Source: Opitutales bacterium (lineage in GTDB: Bacteria > Verrucomicrobiota > Verrucomicrobiia > Opitutales > UBA2987). Taken from it: a stretch of 54,116 bases of DNA. Under the pieces are notes generated by a model. The model was not told where the DNA came from. It saw only the letters and a program-made list of their open reading frames with translations, and searched no databases. This document shows positions 37,297 through 46,805 of this stretch, one piece after another. Each line of letters opens with the position of its first letter. Within the stretch, counting starts at the first letter, position 1. The translations under genes were made by a program, and so were the position numbers. The stretch covers positions 1-54,116 of the forward strand of contig JAJFLV010000071.1 of the NCBI GenBank assembly GCA_021772535.1, read 5' to 3'.

Positions 37297-38166
37297 CTAG
37301 AGTTCGGTTATTGCGCCGTAAGTTTCTGGTCGCCGATCCCGGAAAAACTGCCAGGTGTTGCGCACTTCGCGAATCAAATCCAAATCTATGTCGGCAACGA
37401 CCACCTCGTCCTTATCCCGGCTTCCGATGGCGAAAATCTGGCCACGTGGATCACAGAAATAGGACTGACCGTAAAATTCGCCCATTTCCCAGGGTTTCTC
37501 GTAACCGACCCGGTTAATGGCTCCCAGGAAATAACCATTGGCAGCGGCATGTGCGGGTTGCTCCAGCTTCCAGAGGTATTCACTCAGGCCTGCCACAGTG
37601 GCGGAAGGATTGAAAACGATCTCAGCGCCATTCAGACCCAAGCAACGGGCACCGTCGGGAAAATGCCGGTCGTAGCATATATAAACACCCACCTTTCCGA
37701 CAGCCGTTTCAAAGACGGGGTATCCGAGGTTGCCCGGTTTGAAATAAAATTTCTCCCAGAATCCGGGATGCACATGGGGAATGTGGTTTTTGCGGTATAT
37801 TCCCAGATAGGTTCCATCGGCGTCGATAACCGAGGCTGTGTTGTAGTAAACACCGGCTTGTTCCACCTCATAAATGGGCACGATGAGAACGAGGCCGAGA
37901 CGCCGGGCCGTTTCCATCATCAATTGAGTTGTGGGACCGTTGGGAATTTCCTCGGTTGTATCGTACCACCGGGTATCCTGCTCGCAACAAAAGTAAGGGC
38001 CGTAAAAAATTTCCTGCAAACAAACCACCTGGCAACCTTTGGCGGCAGCCTCCTCGATCATAGTCATATGCTTTTCGATCATCGCCGCCTTGATTTCCTC
38101 CAAAGGAGCGTTTCCTTCGTGCGTTACCGATGCCTGGATTAAACCTCCCTTGACGATTCTTGCCAT
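37297..38166 (-). CDS. nitrilase-superfamily amidase, probable beta-ureidopropionase
   Basis: A 289-aa carbon-nitrogen hydrolase with the catalytic triad Glu52 (LQEIFYGPYF), Lys126 (YRKNHIPH) and Cys164 (GVYICYDRHFP). The sequence WEKFYFKPGNLGYPVFET is typical of N-carbamoyl-beta-alanine and N-carbamoylputrescine amidases. Divergent placement next to PreT-PreA and a dihydropyrimidinase strongly favours hydrolysis of N-carbamoyl-beta-alanine (the third step of reductive uracil breakdown), giving beta-alanine, CO2 and ammonia. The alternative, N-carbamoylputrescine amidase, is less supported by context. Cytoplasmic. Confidence 0.88.
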   Translation of the reverse strand: MARIVKGGLIQASVTHEGNAPLEEIKAAMIEKHMTMIEEAAAKGCQVVCLQEIFYGPYFCCEQDTRWYDTTEEIPNGPTTQLMMETARRLGLVLIVPIYEVEQAGVYYNTASVIDADGTYLGIYRKNHIPHVHPGFWEKFYFKPGNLGYPVFETAVGKVGVYICYDRHFPDGARCLGLNGAEIVFNPSATVAGLSEYLWKLEQPAHAAANGYFLGAINRVGYEKPWEMGEFYGQSYFCDPRGQIFAIGSRDKDEVVVADIDLDLIREVRNTWQFFRDRRPETYGAITEL

Positions 38167-38315
38167 AATTGAGTCTCCTTTTTTTTTCCTGCAAGGCCAG
38201 AGCTAACTCAGTACTTGCAAATTTTTTGTTTCAGTTCTAACCTATCTGATTTTAGTGGGTAAAGGCTACTTTGTATAGTGATGAACGAGAATAAGACCAC
38301 AACAAATTTAGGCTA
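38167..38315. promoter_or_regulatory. divergent promoter region between beta-ureidopropionase and preT
   Basis: These 149 bases separate two head-to-head genes of the pyrimidine pathway and must hold promoters in both directions. GGAGAC-like sequence lies just before the nitrilase start on the minus strand, and AGG five bases before the preT ATG. TATAGT at about 38274 could be a -10 site for preT. I see no clear operator palindrome. Confidence 0.4.
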
Positions 38316-39749
38316 ATGGCAGTAGGCACAAAACTAAGTTCGACACAGGCAGAAAAGAACATGTCTGGCTACAAACCGCCTTATTCAAGGCAGGAGGCGG
38401 TCATCGAGGCGAACCGGTGCCTTTTCTGTTTCGATGCTCCCTGTATCATGGCCTGCCCTACCGGAATAGACATTCCTTCCTTTATCAAGAAGATCGCCTC
38501 CGGCAACCCAACAGCTTCAGCCCGAACAATCCTCAGGTCTAATCCGTTGGGTGCAAGTTGCGCCCAAGTGTGCCCGACGAATGTGCTATGCGAAGGTGCT
38601 TGTGTGGTTCTCGCACGAGAGGGCGATCCGGTAAAGATTGGCCGTTTGCAACGCTACGCCACCGATCACGTTTACAGTAAAGCAATAGAAGTTCTCTCTT
38701 CCCCGGTGAAAAAATCGGGCCGACGCATCGCCATCATTGGAGGTGGGCCGGCGGGCCTCGGGTGTGCAGCGGAACTGGCTCAATTAGGACACCAGGCCGT
38801 GATTTTCGAAAAAGAGGAACTAGCGGGCGGTCTCAATACTTATGGGATTGCTATCTACAAAATGCACCCATCCGTCAGTCTGCGGGAAATTGAGATGATC
38901 AAAGGCCTGGGTGTAGAAATCCGTTGTGGTGTGCAAGTTGGGAGAGACATTTCAGCAGAGCAATTAAAGGAAGAGTTCGATGCCATATTTATCGGCGTCG
39001 GGCTGGGAAAAAGTCATCACCTGAACGTACCGGGGGAAGACTTGCCGGAGGTCGTCGATGCGTTGGATTTTATCGCTCAAGTCCATTCCGACGTTCTGCA
39101 TGAGGTTCCAGTGGGAGACAACGTAGCGGTAATCGGTTGTGGTAATACAGCTATCGACGCTCTCACCCAAAGCAAACGCTTGGGAGCAAATAACGCCACC
39201 ATTATTTACCGGAGAGGAGAACAGGATATGCCGGCCTATGGTTTCGAGTACGAACTGGCTAAATCCGATGGCGGCAAATTTTATTTTCACACGGTTGTTA
39301 AAGAGATTGTGGCGGACAATGGGGGGCATGTCTCCTCATTGGTCCTCCAAAAATCCCAACCCGGACCCAATGGCCGGCCAGAAGCCATTCCTGGAAGTGA
39401 ATTTTCCTTTGCCTGTGATATGGTTTTAAAAGCGGTTGGCAGTATGAAACAAACCGAAATGATTCGCTCCTTCTTCCCCGACCTGGAATTCAACCCGAAC
39501 GGTACCGTGAAACTTGACATCGCCACCAGGCAAACGACCGTGCCGGAGATTTTTTGCGGGGGAGATTGTGCCAATGGAGGCCGGGAAGTGGTCAATGCGG
39601 TGGCAGAAGGCATTAAAGGAGCCAGGGGTATCCACGCATATCTTTCTGGAGAACTGGTTGAATCGCCCCTGCAGCCTTCGCGGTTCGGAGTTAATGACCG
39701 ACCGAGCGGATCAGGATTCACTAACCCCATCAGAGTGACTGAACTTTAA
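38316..39749 (+). CDS. preT: dihydropyrimidine dehydrogenase subunit PreT
   Basis: A 477-aa iron-sulfur flavoprotein that passes electrons from NAD(P)H to PreA. The N-terminal domain has two [4Fe-4S] motifs: Cys35-Cys38-Cys43-Cys47 (CLFCFDAPCIMAC) and Cys82-Cys86-Cys92-Cys96 (CAQVCPTNVLCEGAC). The FAD motif IIGGGPAGLGCAAELA starts at 140, and the NAD(P) motif VIGCGNTAIDA lies in the middle, as in GltB-small-subunit-like proteins. Length matches the family's. The AGG before the ATG at 38316 supports it, although MSGYKPPYSRQE (38361) is also possible. preA follows after 45 bases. Confidence 0.92.
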   Translation: MAVGTKLSSTQAEKNMSGYKPPYSRQEAVIEANRCLFCFDAPCIMACPTGIDIPSFIKKIASGNPTASARTILRSNPLGASCAQVCPTNVLCEGACVVLAREGDPVKIGRLQRYATDHVYSKAIEVLSSPVKKSGRRIAIIGGGPAGLGCAAELAQLGHQAVIFEKEELAGGLNTYGIAIYKMHPSVSLREIEMIKGLGVEIRCGVQVGRDISAEQLKEEFDAIFIGVGLGKSHHLNVPGEDLPEVVDALDFIAQVHSDVLHEVPVGDNVAVIGCGNTAIDALTQSKRLGANNATIIYRRGEQDMPAYGFEYELAKSDGGKFYFHTVVKEIVADNGGHVSSLVLQKSQPGPNGRPEAIPGSEFSFACDMVLKAVGSMKQTEMIRSFFPDLEFNPNGTVKLDIATRQTTVPEIFCGGDCANGGREVVNAVAEGIKGARGIHAYLSGELVESPLQPSRFGVNDRPSGSGFTNPIRVTEL

Positions 39750-39794
39750 CCCGTGATGGAAAAACATTAATTTAGCCTTCAAAAAAACCAATAA

Positions 39795-41108
39795 ATGGCT
39801 GATTTATCCGTTAATTTCGCTGGAATCTCCTCCCCCAACCCATTTTGGGTGGCTTCAGGACCACCGGCTAACACCGCCTATCAGGCTCACCGCGCTTTCG
39901 AGGCCGGTTGGGGAGGCGTTGTCTGGAAGACAATTGGCGAACCGATCGTCAATGTGTCCTCGCGTTACTCTGCCCTCAATGTGGGACAAGCCCAGGTCGT
40001 AGGTTTCAACAACATTGAGCTTATTACCGACCGTTCACCGGAAACCAATTTTCGGGAAATCGCCGAAGTCAAGAAACGCTGGCCGGACCACGCCGTCATC
40101 GCTTCCCTGATGGTCGATACTCGGGAGCAATGGCACGAATATGTCAAGCGAGCAGCAGATAGCGGGGCCGACGGAATCGAGCTCAACTATGGCTGCCCTC
40201 ACGGGATGTGCGAACGAGGAATGGGGTCTGCGGTGGGCCAGCAACCTATAGTTTTAGAAAAAATAACCAGTTGGGTGATGGAAGTCGCCACTATCCCGGT
40301 TATTGTAAAGTTGACACCAAATATTACTGATATTACGGCTCCAGCCCGCGCCGCCCGGCGAGCCGGCGCCGATGCCATATCATTGATCAATACCATTAAC
40401 AGCATCACCAATGTGAATCTGGACACTCTGGTTCCGGAACCTTTTGTAGCTGGAAGAAGCACCCATGGGGGTTACTGTGGACCAGCGGTGAAACCCATCG
40501 CAATGAACATGGTACAACGCTGTGCTGCAGATCCGGAGGTCGGGCTGCCAATCTCGGGTATCGGGGGGATCGGACATTGGCGGGATGCAGCCGAATTTAT
40601 CGCTCTTGGCGCAACCAGCTTGCAAGTTTGTACCGCTATAATGCACAGAGGATTTCGAATTGTCGAAGATATGATCGAAGGGTTGAACGACTATCTCGAT
40701 TCCAAAGGATTCAAAACAATCTATGATCTCTCTGGAAAATCCGTTGCCAACGTGCAAAACTGGGAATCCCTTGATCTCCATTACAAACGAGTGGCTCGAA
40801 TCGACTATGAAAAATGCATCGGCTGCAACCTTTGTTACATCGCTTGCGAAGATGGAGCACACCAGTGCATCGACCTTGTTTCCCCGGAGGATCGCCACGG
40901 AATCGGCCCTGGCCGCCTGCCGGGAAAACCGGTCCCCCAAGTCAGAGATGAAGATTGTGTGGGCTGTAACCTCTGCTCCCTGGTCTGTCCGGTGGATAAG
41001 TGCATCATCATGACCCCCATTGGCAACGGCAAGGAATCACTCACCTGGAAGGAGTATGAAGAACGAGTAGCCAGAGGAGAGATGGAACCGATACCGCCCC
41101 ATCCGTAA
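39795..41108 (+). CDS. preA: dihydropyrimidine dehydrogenase subunit PreA
   Basis: A 437-aa FMN enzyme that reduces uracil and thymine to the dihydro forms, paired with PreT. The barrel (1-320) carries catalytic Cys134 in NYGCPHGM, plus FMN blocks WKTIGEP and SGIGGIGHW. Two C-terminal [4Fe-4S] ferredoxin motifs are complete: Cys341/344/347/351 and Cys388/391/394/398. The short C-terminal tail is unremarkable. It is followed by a 187-base gap before mmsA, which contains AAGGAGG at 41156 but no start codon at a usual distance. Confidence 0.94.
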   Translation: MADLSVNFAGISSPNPFWVASGPPANTAYQAHRAFEAGWGGVVWKTIGEPIVNVSSRYSALNVGQAQVVGFNNIELITDRSPETNFREIAEVKKRWPDHAVIASLMVDTREQWHEYVKRAADSGADGIELNYGCPHGMCERGMGSAVGQQPIVLEKITSWVMEVATIPVIVKLTPNITDITAPARAARRAGADAISLINTINSITNVNLDTLVPEPFVAGRSTHGGYCGPAVKPIAMNMVQRCAADPEVGLPISGIGGIGHWRDAAEFIALGATSLQVCTAIMHRGFRIVEDMIEGLNDYLDSKGFKTIYDLSGKSVANVQNWESLDLHYKRVARIDYEKCIGCNLCYIACEDGAHQCIDLVSPEDRHGIGPGRLPGKPVPQVRDEDCVGCNLCSLVCPVDKCIIMTPIGNGKESLTWKEYEERVARGEMEPIPPHP

Positions 41109-41295
41109 TCCTTAATTGAAAATATTAATTGGCCTTTCGGTAATTTGATAAAGAATAAGGAGGACAATAACCTGAATAAACGTTTCGGGGCTTAGGCGTC
41201 AGTTTTGGGGATTCCGCTTTCACCATCTTGAAACCAACTTTAATTTGAAGAGAAACTTATCCACTAAATTACAAACCACGCGAATAAAGTAAAAG

Positions 41296-42798
41296 ATGAT
41301 TACCACCACTGATTTAAAACCCTGCCCGATGTTCATTAATGGTGAATGGATTGAAGGTAAAAATCTACCGGGCTTGCCGGTTTACAATCCCTCGACCGGC
41401 GAAGTGATCTCGGAAACCCCACTTGGGGGAGCCGATATTGTGAATCAGGCAGTGCAGTCGGCCAAGGAGGCCTTCCCCGCATGGAGCGAAACGCCGCCTC
41501 TGGAAAGAGTCCGGGTGCTTTTCCGGTTTAGGATGCTGTTGGAGGAAAATTTTGAATCCCTGTCCGAATTGATTACCCTCGAGCATGGTAAAACCCTCGG
41601 CGAATCGAGGGGCAGCATGCAACGTGGTTTGGAAAGCGTTGAATATGCCTGCGGCATCACCGAGTTGCTCATGGGAAACATCATGGAGAATGTGGCTTCG
41701 GGAATCGATTGTGAGATGTTGAAACAGCCATTGGGCGTTTGCGCAGGCATCACCCCCTTTAATTTTCCTGCCATGGTCCCCATGTGGATGTTTCCTTTGG
41801 CTTTGGCTTGTGGCAATACCTTCATTTTGAAGCCCAGCGAAAAAGTCCCGCTTTCAGCGGTTCGGTTAATCGAGCTTCTAGCCCAGGCAGGTCTTCCCAA
41901 AGGGGTACTCAATCTGGTCCATGGAAGCAAAGAAAGCGTCGATGCCATCCTCACCCATCCCGATATTGAGGCCATATCCTTTGTCGGCTCCACCCCGGTG
42001 GCTAAATACATTTACGAGACCGGCACAAGGCACGGCAAACGTGTTCAGGCCAATGGCGGAGCCAAGAATTACATTATCGTTATGCCCGATGCCGATATCG
42101 CCAAAACAGTTGATGGCTTGACCGGAGGCGCCTTCGGTTGCGCCGGTGAGCGTTGCATGGCCAGTTCCAGCGCCATCGCGGTGGGGAAAGCGGGTGATCT
42201 ACTTGTGCCGGCCCTGGTGGAGGCTGCAAATGGCATCAGGGTAGGCCCGACCGACCGGCAACCGCAACCCAATATGGGACCGGTTATCACCGGCCCGCAT
42301 CGTGATCGCGTCAACAACCTGATTGCTGCCAGCGCCGAGGAAGGAGCAAAAATTCTGGCCGACGGACGCTCCCCCAAAGTGCCGGAAGCCCCTAATGGAT
42401 TCTTTGTCGGGGCGACCGTGGTCGACCAGGTGCAAAAGGGTATGACCATCGATAATGAGGAGGTTTTCGGACCTGTTCTGAATGTGCTCCGGGCGGACGA
42501 TCTGGAAAGCGCTATCGCTTTGGCCCAATCCTCCCCTTTCGGAAATGGTACGGCCATTTATACGCAATCGGGCCGGACTGCCCGTGAGTTCAAACACCGC
42601 GTCAACGTGGGCATGGTGGGGATCAATGTGGGAGTCCCCGCTTCCATGGCCATGTTTCCTTTTACCGGCTGGAACGATTCCTTCTTTGGCGATAGGCACA
42701 TGCAGGGCCGGGAAGGAGCCGATTTTTACCTCAAGTCCAAGGTTGTCACCTCTCGCTGGTTCGCCAAAGGAGAAGGCGATGTCTGGCGCAAAGCATAA
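41296..42798 (+). CDS. mmsA: CoA-acylating methylmalonate-semialdehyde dehydrogenase
   Basis: A 500-aa aldehyde dehydrogenase of the MmsA/IolA branch. Catalytic Cys287 lies in GAFGCAGERCMASS; GITPFNFPAMVPMWMFPLA is the branch-specific block. It converts methylmalonate semialdehyde to propionyl-CoA or malonate semialdehyde to acetyl-CoA, releasing CO2. After transamination, beta-alanine from uracil gives malonate semialdehyde, and the thymine route gives methylmalonate semialdehyde, so the gene completes the pathway here. It sits between preA and the dihydropyrimidinase gene on the same strand, 60 bases before the latter. Confidence 0.93.
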   Translation: MITTTDLKPCPMFINGEWIEGKNLPGLPVYNPSTGEVISETPLGGADIVNQAVQSAKEAFPAWSETPPLERVRVLFRFRMLLEENFESLSELITLEHGKTLGESRGSMQRGLESVEYACGITELLMGNIMENVASGIDCEMLKQPLGVCAGITPFNFPAMVPMWMFPLALACGNTFILKPSEKVPLSAVRLIELLAQAGLPKGVLNLVHGSKESVDAILTHPDIEAISFVGSTPVAKYIYETGTRHGKRVQANGGAKNYIIVMPDADIAKTVDGLTGGAFGCAGERCMASSSAIAVGKAGDLLVPALVEAANGIRVGPTDRQPQPNMGPVITGPHRDRVNNLIAASAEEGAKILADGRSPKVPEAPNGFFVGATVVDQVQKGMTIDNEEVFGPVLNVLRADDLESAIALAQSSPFGNGTAIYTQSGRTAREFKHRVNVGMVGINVGVPASMAMFPFTGWNDSFFGDRHMQGREGADFYLKSKVVTSRWFAKGEGDVWRKA

Positions 42799-42857
42799 GC
42801 GAAACCAACAATACGCAACGGTCAACAGGACATCAATCAATTGGTCCTATTTTTATC

Positions 42858-44240
42858 ATGCCACTGTTAGTAAAAAATGGAGAAGTAATCACCGCAAGCG
42901 AACGCTATGTCGCCGACATTTATTGTGAAGGCGAACAGATCACCCGGATCGGCAAAGACCTCTCGGCGCCGCCGGATGCCGAGGTGATCGATGCGACCGG
43001 AAAGCAGGTCTTTCCCGGATTTATCGATCCTCATGTGCATATTTACCTGCCCTTCATGGGCACCTTTGCCAAGGATACTCACACAACTGGAAGCCAGGCC
43101 GCTCTGCTCGGTGGAACGACTACTTATATAGAAATGGTGGTGCCTGCCCGGACGGAGGAGCCGATGGAAGCGTTTGAAACCTGGAATGCAAAAGCGAGCG
43201 GCTTTTCCGCTTGCGATTATACCTTCCACCTAGGCGTAACCCGCTGGGATGAATCCGTGGCCAGTCAATTGAAGGAAGCGGTAGGAAAAGGAGTGGCTTC
43301 CTTTAAGATTTTCCTTGCCTACAAAGATGCTTTCGGCGTAACCGACGACGAACTCTACCACACCCTGAAATTCGCCAAAGAGCACGGGGTCATCACCACG
43401 GCTCATTGCGAAAATCCGACCGCCGTTGAAGAACGCCAAAAGGAATTTATTACGGCTGGCAAAACCAGCACCGAGTGGCACGAGCGGAGCCGTCCGGTTA
43501 CTGTCGAGGCCCACGGTGTGCACCATCTTTGCACCTTTGCCGGATTGCACGATGCCCATGTCTATATCGTCCACACAAGCTGCGGGGCCTCCTTGCGTGT
43601 GGCCGAGGCCGCCAAATACCGGGGCGGCAAAGTTTGGGTTGAAACCGTCATACCCTACCTTGTTCTGGACAGTTCCTACGCTGAACTTCCCGATTTCGAG
43701 GGCGCAAAGTACGTCATGTCTCCGCCCATCAGGGAAAAAAGCAACCAAAAAATACTCTGGGACGCCCTGCGCAGCGGCCTCGTCAGTACCGTTGGGACGG
43801 ACCATGCGCCATTTGACTTCGTCGGGCAGAAGCCAATGGGCAAGGACGATTTCACAATGATACCCAACGGCGTCCCGTCAATCGAGGAACGCGTCAAGCT
43901 TCTCTATACGAACGGGGTACGCAGGGGTCGCCTCGATGTCCACCAATTCGTCGATGTGGCCTCAACACAGGCTGCCAAAATCTTTGGCCTCTTTCCTCAA
44001 AAAGGCACTATCCAGATAGGCAGCGATGCCGATCTGGTCGTTTATGATCCTGAATATCGTGGAATTATTTCCGCCGAAACCCACCACATGAACGTGGACT
44101 ACAGCGGTTTTGAGGGATTTCTACTGGAAGGACGACCGGAAACCGTCACTGTGCGCGGACAGGTAGCCGTCCGCAACGGAGAATTTGTCGGCGATACCAC
44201 CCGAGGGCGTTTCATCCCTCGTGAGCCGACTCATTTTTAG
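42858..44240 (+). CDS. hydA: dihydropyrimidinase
   Basis: A 460-aa zinc amidohydrolase that opens dihydrouracil and dihydrothymine. Metal ligands: His59 and His61 (DPHVHIY), carboxylated Lys150 (SFKIFLAYKD), His183 (TAHCEN), His239 (IVHTS) and Asp315 (GTDHAPF). These and TTTYIEMVVP fit dihydropyrimidinase/hydantoinase rather than allantoinase or dihydroorotase, and the location next to preTA and mmsA agrees. Cytoplasmic tetramer in known members. The last gene of the plus-strand cluster; its 3' gap contains the tRNA-Cys. Confidence 0.92.
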   Translation: MPLLVKNGEVITASERYVADIYCEGEQITRIGKDLSAPPDAEVIDATGKQVFPGFIDPHVHIYLPFMGTFAKDTHTTGSQAALLGGTTTYIEMVVPARTEEPMEAFETWNAKASGFSACDYTFHLGVTRWDESVASQLKEAVGKGVASFKIFLAYKDAFGVTDDELYHTLKFAKEHGVITTAHCENPTAVEERQKEFITAGKTSTEWHERSRPVTVEAHGVHHLCTFAGLHDAHVYIVHTSCGASLRVAEAAKYRGGKVWVETVIPYLVLDSSYAELPDFEGAKYVMSPPIREKSNQKILWDALRSGLVSTVGTDHAPFDFVGQKPMGKDDFTMIPNGVPSIEERVKLLYTNGVRRGRLDVHQFVDVASTQAAKIFGLFPQKGTIQIGSDADLVVYDPEYRGIISAETHHMNVDYSGFEGFLLEGRPETVTVRGQVAVRNGEFVGDTTRGRFIPREPTHF

Positions 44241-44403
44241 TTTTGGATGGGAATTTCCTCCTCATTACTGGTCGAAGTCGGGTCATAATAGTACTAGTTG
44301 CCCTAAATAGACTTATACCCGGTGTTTTAAGAATGCCGCCCATCGGCTCTTTCTGGATTGGGTGAAAAGCTATAACTTACTATCCAGAAAATAGCTGAAA
44401 TTA

Positions 44404-44478
44404 TGGAGGCGCGGGTCGGAATCGAACCGACGTGTAGAGGATTTGCAGTCCCCGGCCTTACCACTTGGCTACCGCGCC
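44404..44478 (-). tRNA. tRNA-Cys (anticodon GCA)
   Basis: Read on the minus strand, the 5' arm GGCGCGG pairs perfectly with CCGCGCC, followed by discriminator T and an encoded CCA at 44404-44406. The D-arm (AGCCAAGTGGTAAGGC), the anticodon loop CTGCAAA (anticodon GCA, closed by GGGGA/TCCTC with a G-C/T pattern) and the T-arm with GTTCGATTC are intact. Discriminator U is usual for tRNA-Cys. The remaining bases of the 44241-44607 gap show no other feature. Confidence 0.97.
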
Positions 44479-44607
44479 GCTGTATTGGGTGTTTCCAATA
44501 AGGAACATCCAGAATAAATTATCAAGCTGTTTTTTAAATTGAAAAGCCCTGCGAACATGATTAGCAGGTTCATATTACCCTTTCTGAGATTTTGTCCTGA
44601 AAAATTT

Positions 44608-45645
44608 CTAGGTATTCACATCCAGAAAGAGCTTAACGCCTTCTCGTTTTTGGAAGGTTGCAAAGGCTTCCTGCCATTGGCTCAGGGGAAAGGTGTGAGA
44701 GATCAGCGAATGAACATCGATTTTTCCCGAGGCGAGAAGATCCAAAGATCGTTTCCAAGCAGTCGGTTTTTGCCCAAGTGAGCCGGTTGTTTGGAGTTCT
44801 TTAAATGCAATCTGCTCGAAATCAATGTTAATTGGCCGGCCAAAGAGACCAACCTGAGTATATTTTCCTTGCTTGCGAACAAGCTGGAGAGCCAGAGAGG
44901 CCCCATCGGGATGCCCCGAACATTCCAGGGCAATATCCACGCCATACCCTTCGGTCAATTCCAGGGTCTGACCGAGAGCATCCTCTTCATCGACAACCAT
45001 GGTGTGATCGGCACCGAGTTTGCGGGCGAGTTCGAGTCGGGCTGCGTCGTCCCTGGTTCCGTAGACAATCGCTCTGCCGCCTTCGGTTAATACGACCTGC
45101 AGACAGAGCAACCCAATGGCGCCCGGACCGACAATGGCGACAACATCCCTTGCGCTTACTCCCGTTAGCTCCGTTACCGCATGAACGCAGCAGGCCAAAG
45201 GTTCGGTAAAGGCTCCGGCTCGAAAATCCACATTCTCCGGCAGCGTAAGGACGTTGCGGGCGGGAACGATGGTAGTGGGCGCAAAAGCACCATTATGCAT
45301 GTAGCCAAGCGTTTCACGATCTGGGCAGAGGTTGTAAAATTCGCTCCGGCAATAGCGGCAGTGCGCACAATAGCGTATGGCTGTGAGGGCGGTGACTTTA
45401 TCTCCTACCCTCGCCTTTTCAACACCCGGACCGATTTCAGCGACTTGCCCGCTGAACTCATGTCCCACAACGACGGGCGTTCGTATGGGAATGTTAATCT
45501 GATCATGGTAAATATGGAGATCGGATCCACAAATACCAGCGGAGCGCACCTCAATGCGAACTTCGCCTGAGTCCAGTGGCCGCTCAGCTACTTCGCGCAA
45601 TTCCATATTTCCGGGACCCCGGGCTGTTTTAACAAGCGCACGCAT
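44608..45645 (-). CDS. zinc-dependent alcohol/polyol dehydrogenase (MDR family)
   Basis: A 345-aa medium-chain dehydrogenase. Catalytic zinc ligands are Cys39 (GICGSDLH) and His62-Glu63 (GHEFSG); the structural zinc is bound by Cys93, Cys96, Cys99 and Cys107. The NAD fold has VAIVGPGAIGLLCLQV. It belongs with sorbitol/threonine/galactitol-type dehydrogenases, so the substrate is probably a polyol or sugar acid. It lies 215 bases downstream of the split transketolase on the same strand, so shared transcription is possible but not certain. Confidence 0.9.
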   Translation of the reverse strand: MRALVKTARGPGNMELREVAERPLDSGEVRIEVRSAGICGSDLHIYHDQINIPIRTPVVVGHEFSGQVAEIGPGVEKARVGDKVTALTAIRYCAHCRYCRSEFYNLCPDRETLGYMHNGAFAPTTIVPARNVLTLPENVDFRAGAFTEPLACCVHAVTELTGVSARDVVAIVGPGAIGLLCLQVVLTEGGRAIVYGTRDDAARLELARKLGADHTMVVDEEDALGQTLELTEGYGVDIALECSGHPDGASLALQLVRKQGKYTQVGLFGRPINIDFEQIAFKELQTTGSLGQKPTAWKRSLDLLASGKIDVHSLISHTFPLSQWQEAFATFQKREGVKLFLDVNT

Positions 45646-45860
45646 AATTGAATTAATAATTGAAGAACTTAGAATTTAATGAAAGAGAGTGAATCTGCAA
45701 CGATTGTAGCTTTCAGGCAGGATACAGTAAGTAGGGTAATTTTTCATTGGCGGGCCATTACTAAACCGTGGAGGGGTTGAAACTCTCTTCTTATATCATT
45801 CTCCAAAAAGAATGCATAAGGGCTATAATTATTTATATATGAATGAATGAAGGGAGCTGT

Positions 45861-46805
45861 TCAGGTTTTTAAAAGTTGTTTTGCTTTTTTAACAATGGCC
45901 CTGACAGAGAGACCGTACTTAGCCAAAAGGTCGTCATAATCTCCAGATTCAGTAAAGCGATCTTCGATTCCGACAAAACCCATTATTGAGGGTTTCTCTT
46001 TACCCAGGGCTTCTGCCACAGCACTGCCCAGGCCGCCAATTATATTGTGTTCCTCCACGGTGAGTACTTTTCCAGTCTTGGCAACGGAGTCTACCAATGT
46101 CTCGGTATCCAACGGTTTCAAACAGGGAATTTCTAACAAATCCACCTTAATTCCACCTGTTTCCAATTTTTCCGCGGCTTCCAATGCCATAAAGGTCGGA
46201 ATGCCGCAAACCCCGATGGTAATGTCTGAGCCATCTCGGAGTTTCCGTATTTTACCAAACTCGAGAGTCGGCTCTTCGGCAAAAAGGATGGGAGTTGGAT
46301 TGCGGCACAGGCGGATGTAGGTTGGCCCATCATGCCGTAAGGCCCATTCCAGAGCCGGGCGCACCTCGGTAGCGTCAGCGGGCACATAAACGGTCATTTC
46401 GGGCATGGCCCGCATGAGGGCCAGATCTATAATTGCCTGGTGGCTGGCCCCATCATAAGAATCGGAGAGACCACCGTATCCACCCGCCAAAACGACGGGC
46501 AAGCGGTTGTAGCAAATGGTATTGCGGATTTGATCGGCGCCTTTCAGAGTGAGAAAGAGGGCGAAGGTGCTGACCACGGGCTTAAGCCCGCAGGTGGCCA
46601 GTCCTGCCCCGATATCGACCATATTAGCCTCGGCCACCCCAACATTGAAAAAACGCTCCGGAAAATCCTGGCCGAAAGCCGCGGTTTTGGTGCTGCTGGC
46701 CACATCGGCATCCAGCACAACGAGTTCGGGAATCTCCCCGGCCAGATCGACAAGGGTCTTCCCAAAGGCATCACGCAGCGCTACGGGTTGGGCAACTGTT
46801 TTCAT
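45861..46805 (-). CDS. transketolase, C-terminal subunit
   Basis: A 314-aa subunit with the pyrimidine-binding and C-terminal domains of transketolase: FFNVGVAEANMVDIGAGLA contains the Glu that activates thiamine diphosphate, and TYIRLCRNPTP and LLEIPCLKPLD follow. It needs the N-terminal subunit encoded just upstream to bind cofactor. Its start codon overlaps that gene's stop by 4 bp, so the two chains are coupled. It moves two-carbon units between sugar phosphates. Split transketolases like this often serve sugar catabolic loci in addition to a one-chain housekeeping enzyme. Confidence 0.93.
   Translation of the reverse strand: MKTVAQPVALRDAFGKTLVDLAGEIPELVVLDADVASSTKTAAFGQDFPERFFNVGVAEANMVDIGAGLATCGLKPVVSTFALFLTLKGADQIRNTICYNRLPVVLAGGYGGLSDSYDGASHQAIIDLALMRAMPEMTVYVPADATEVRPALEWALRHDGPTYIRLCRNPTPILFAEEPTLEFGKIRKLRDGSDITIGVCGIPTFMALEAAEKLETGGIKVDLLEIPCLKPLDTETLVDSVAKTGKVLTVEEHNIIGGLGSAVAEALGKEKPSIMGFVGIEDRFTESGDYDDLLAKYGLSVRAIVKKAKQLLKT

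Noticed and set aside
41156-41190. Strong AAGGAGG with no gene after it
   Set aside because: Only a 7-codon frame from a CTG follows; no ATG, GTG or TTG at a usual distance. Chance or a relic.
43230-43805. 191-aa antisense frame in dihydropyrimidinase
   Set aside because: The sense gene has every catalytic residue; the antisense frame is a shadow.
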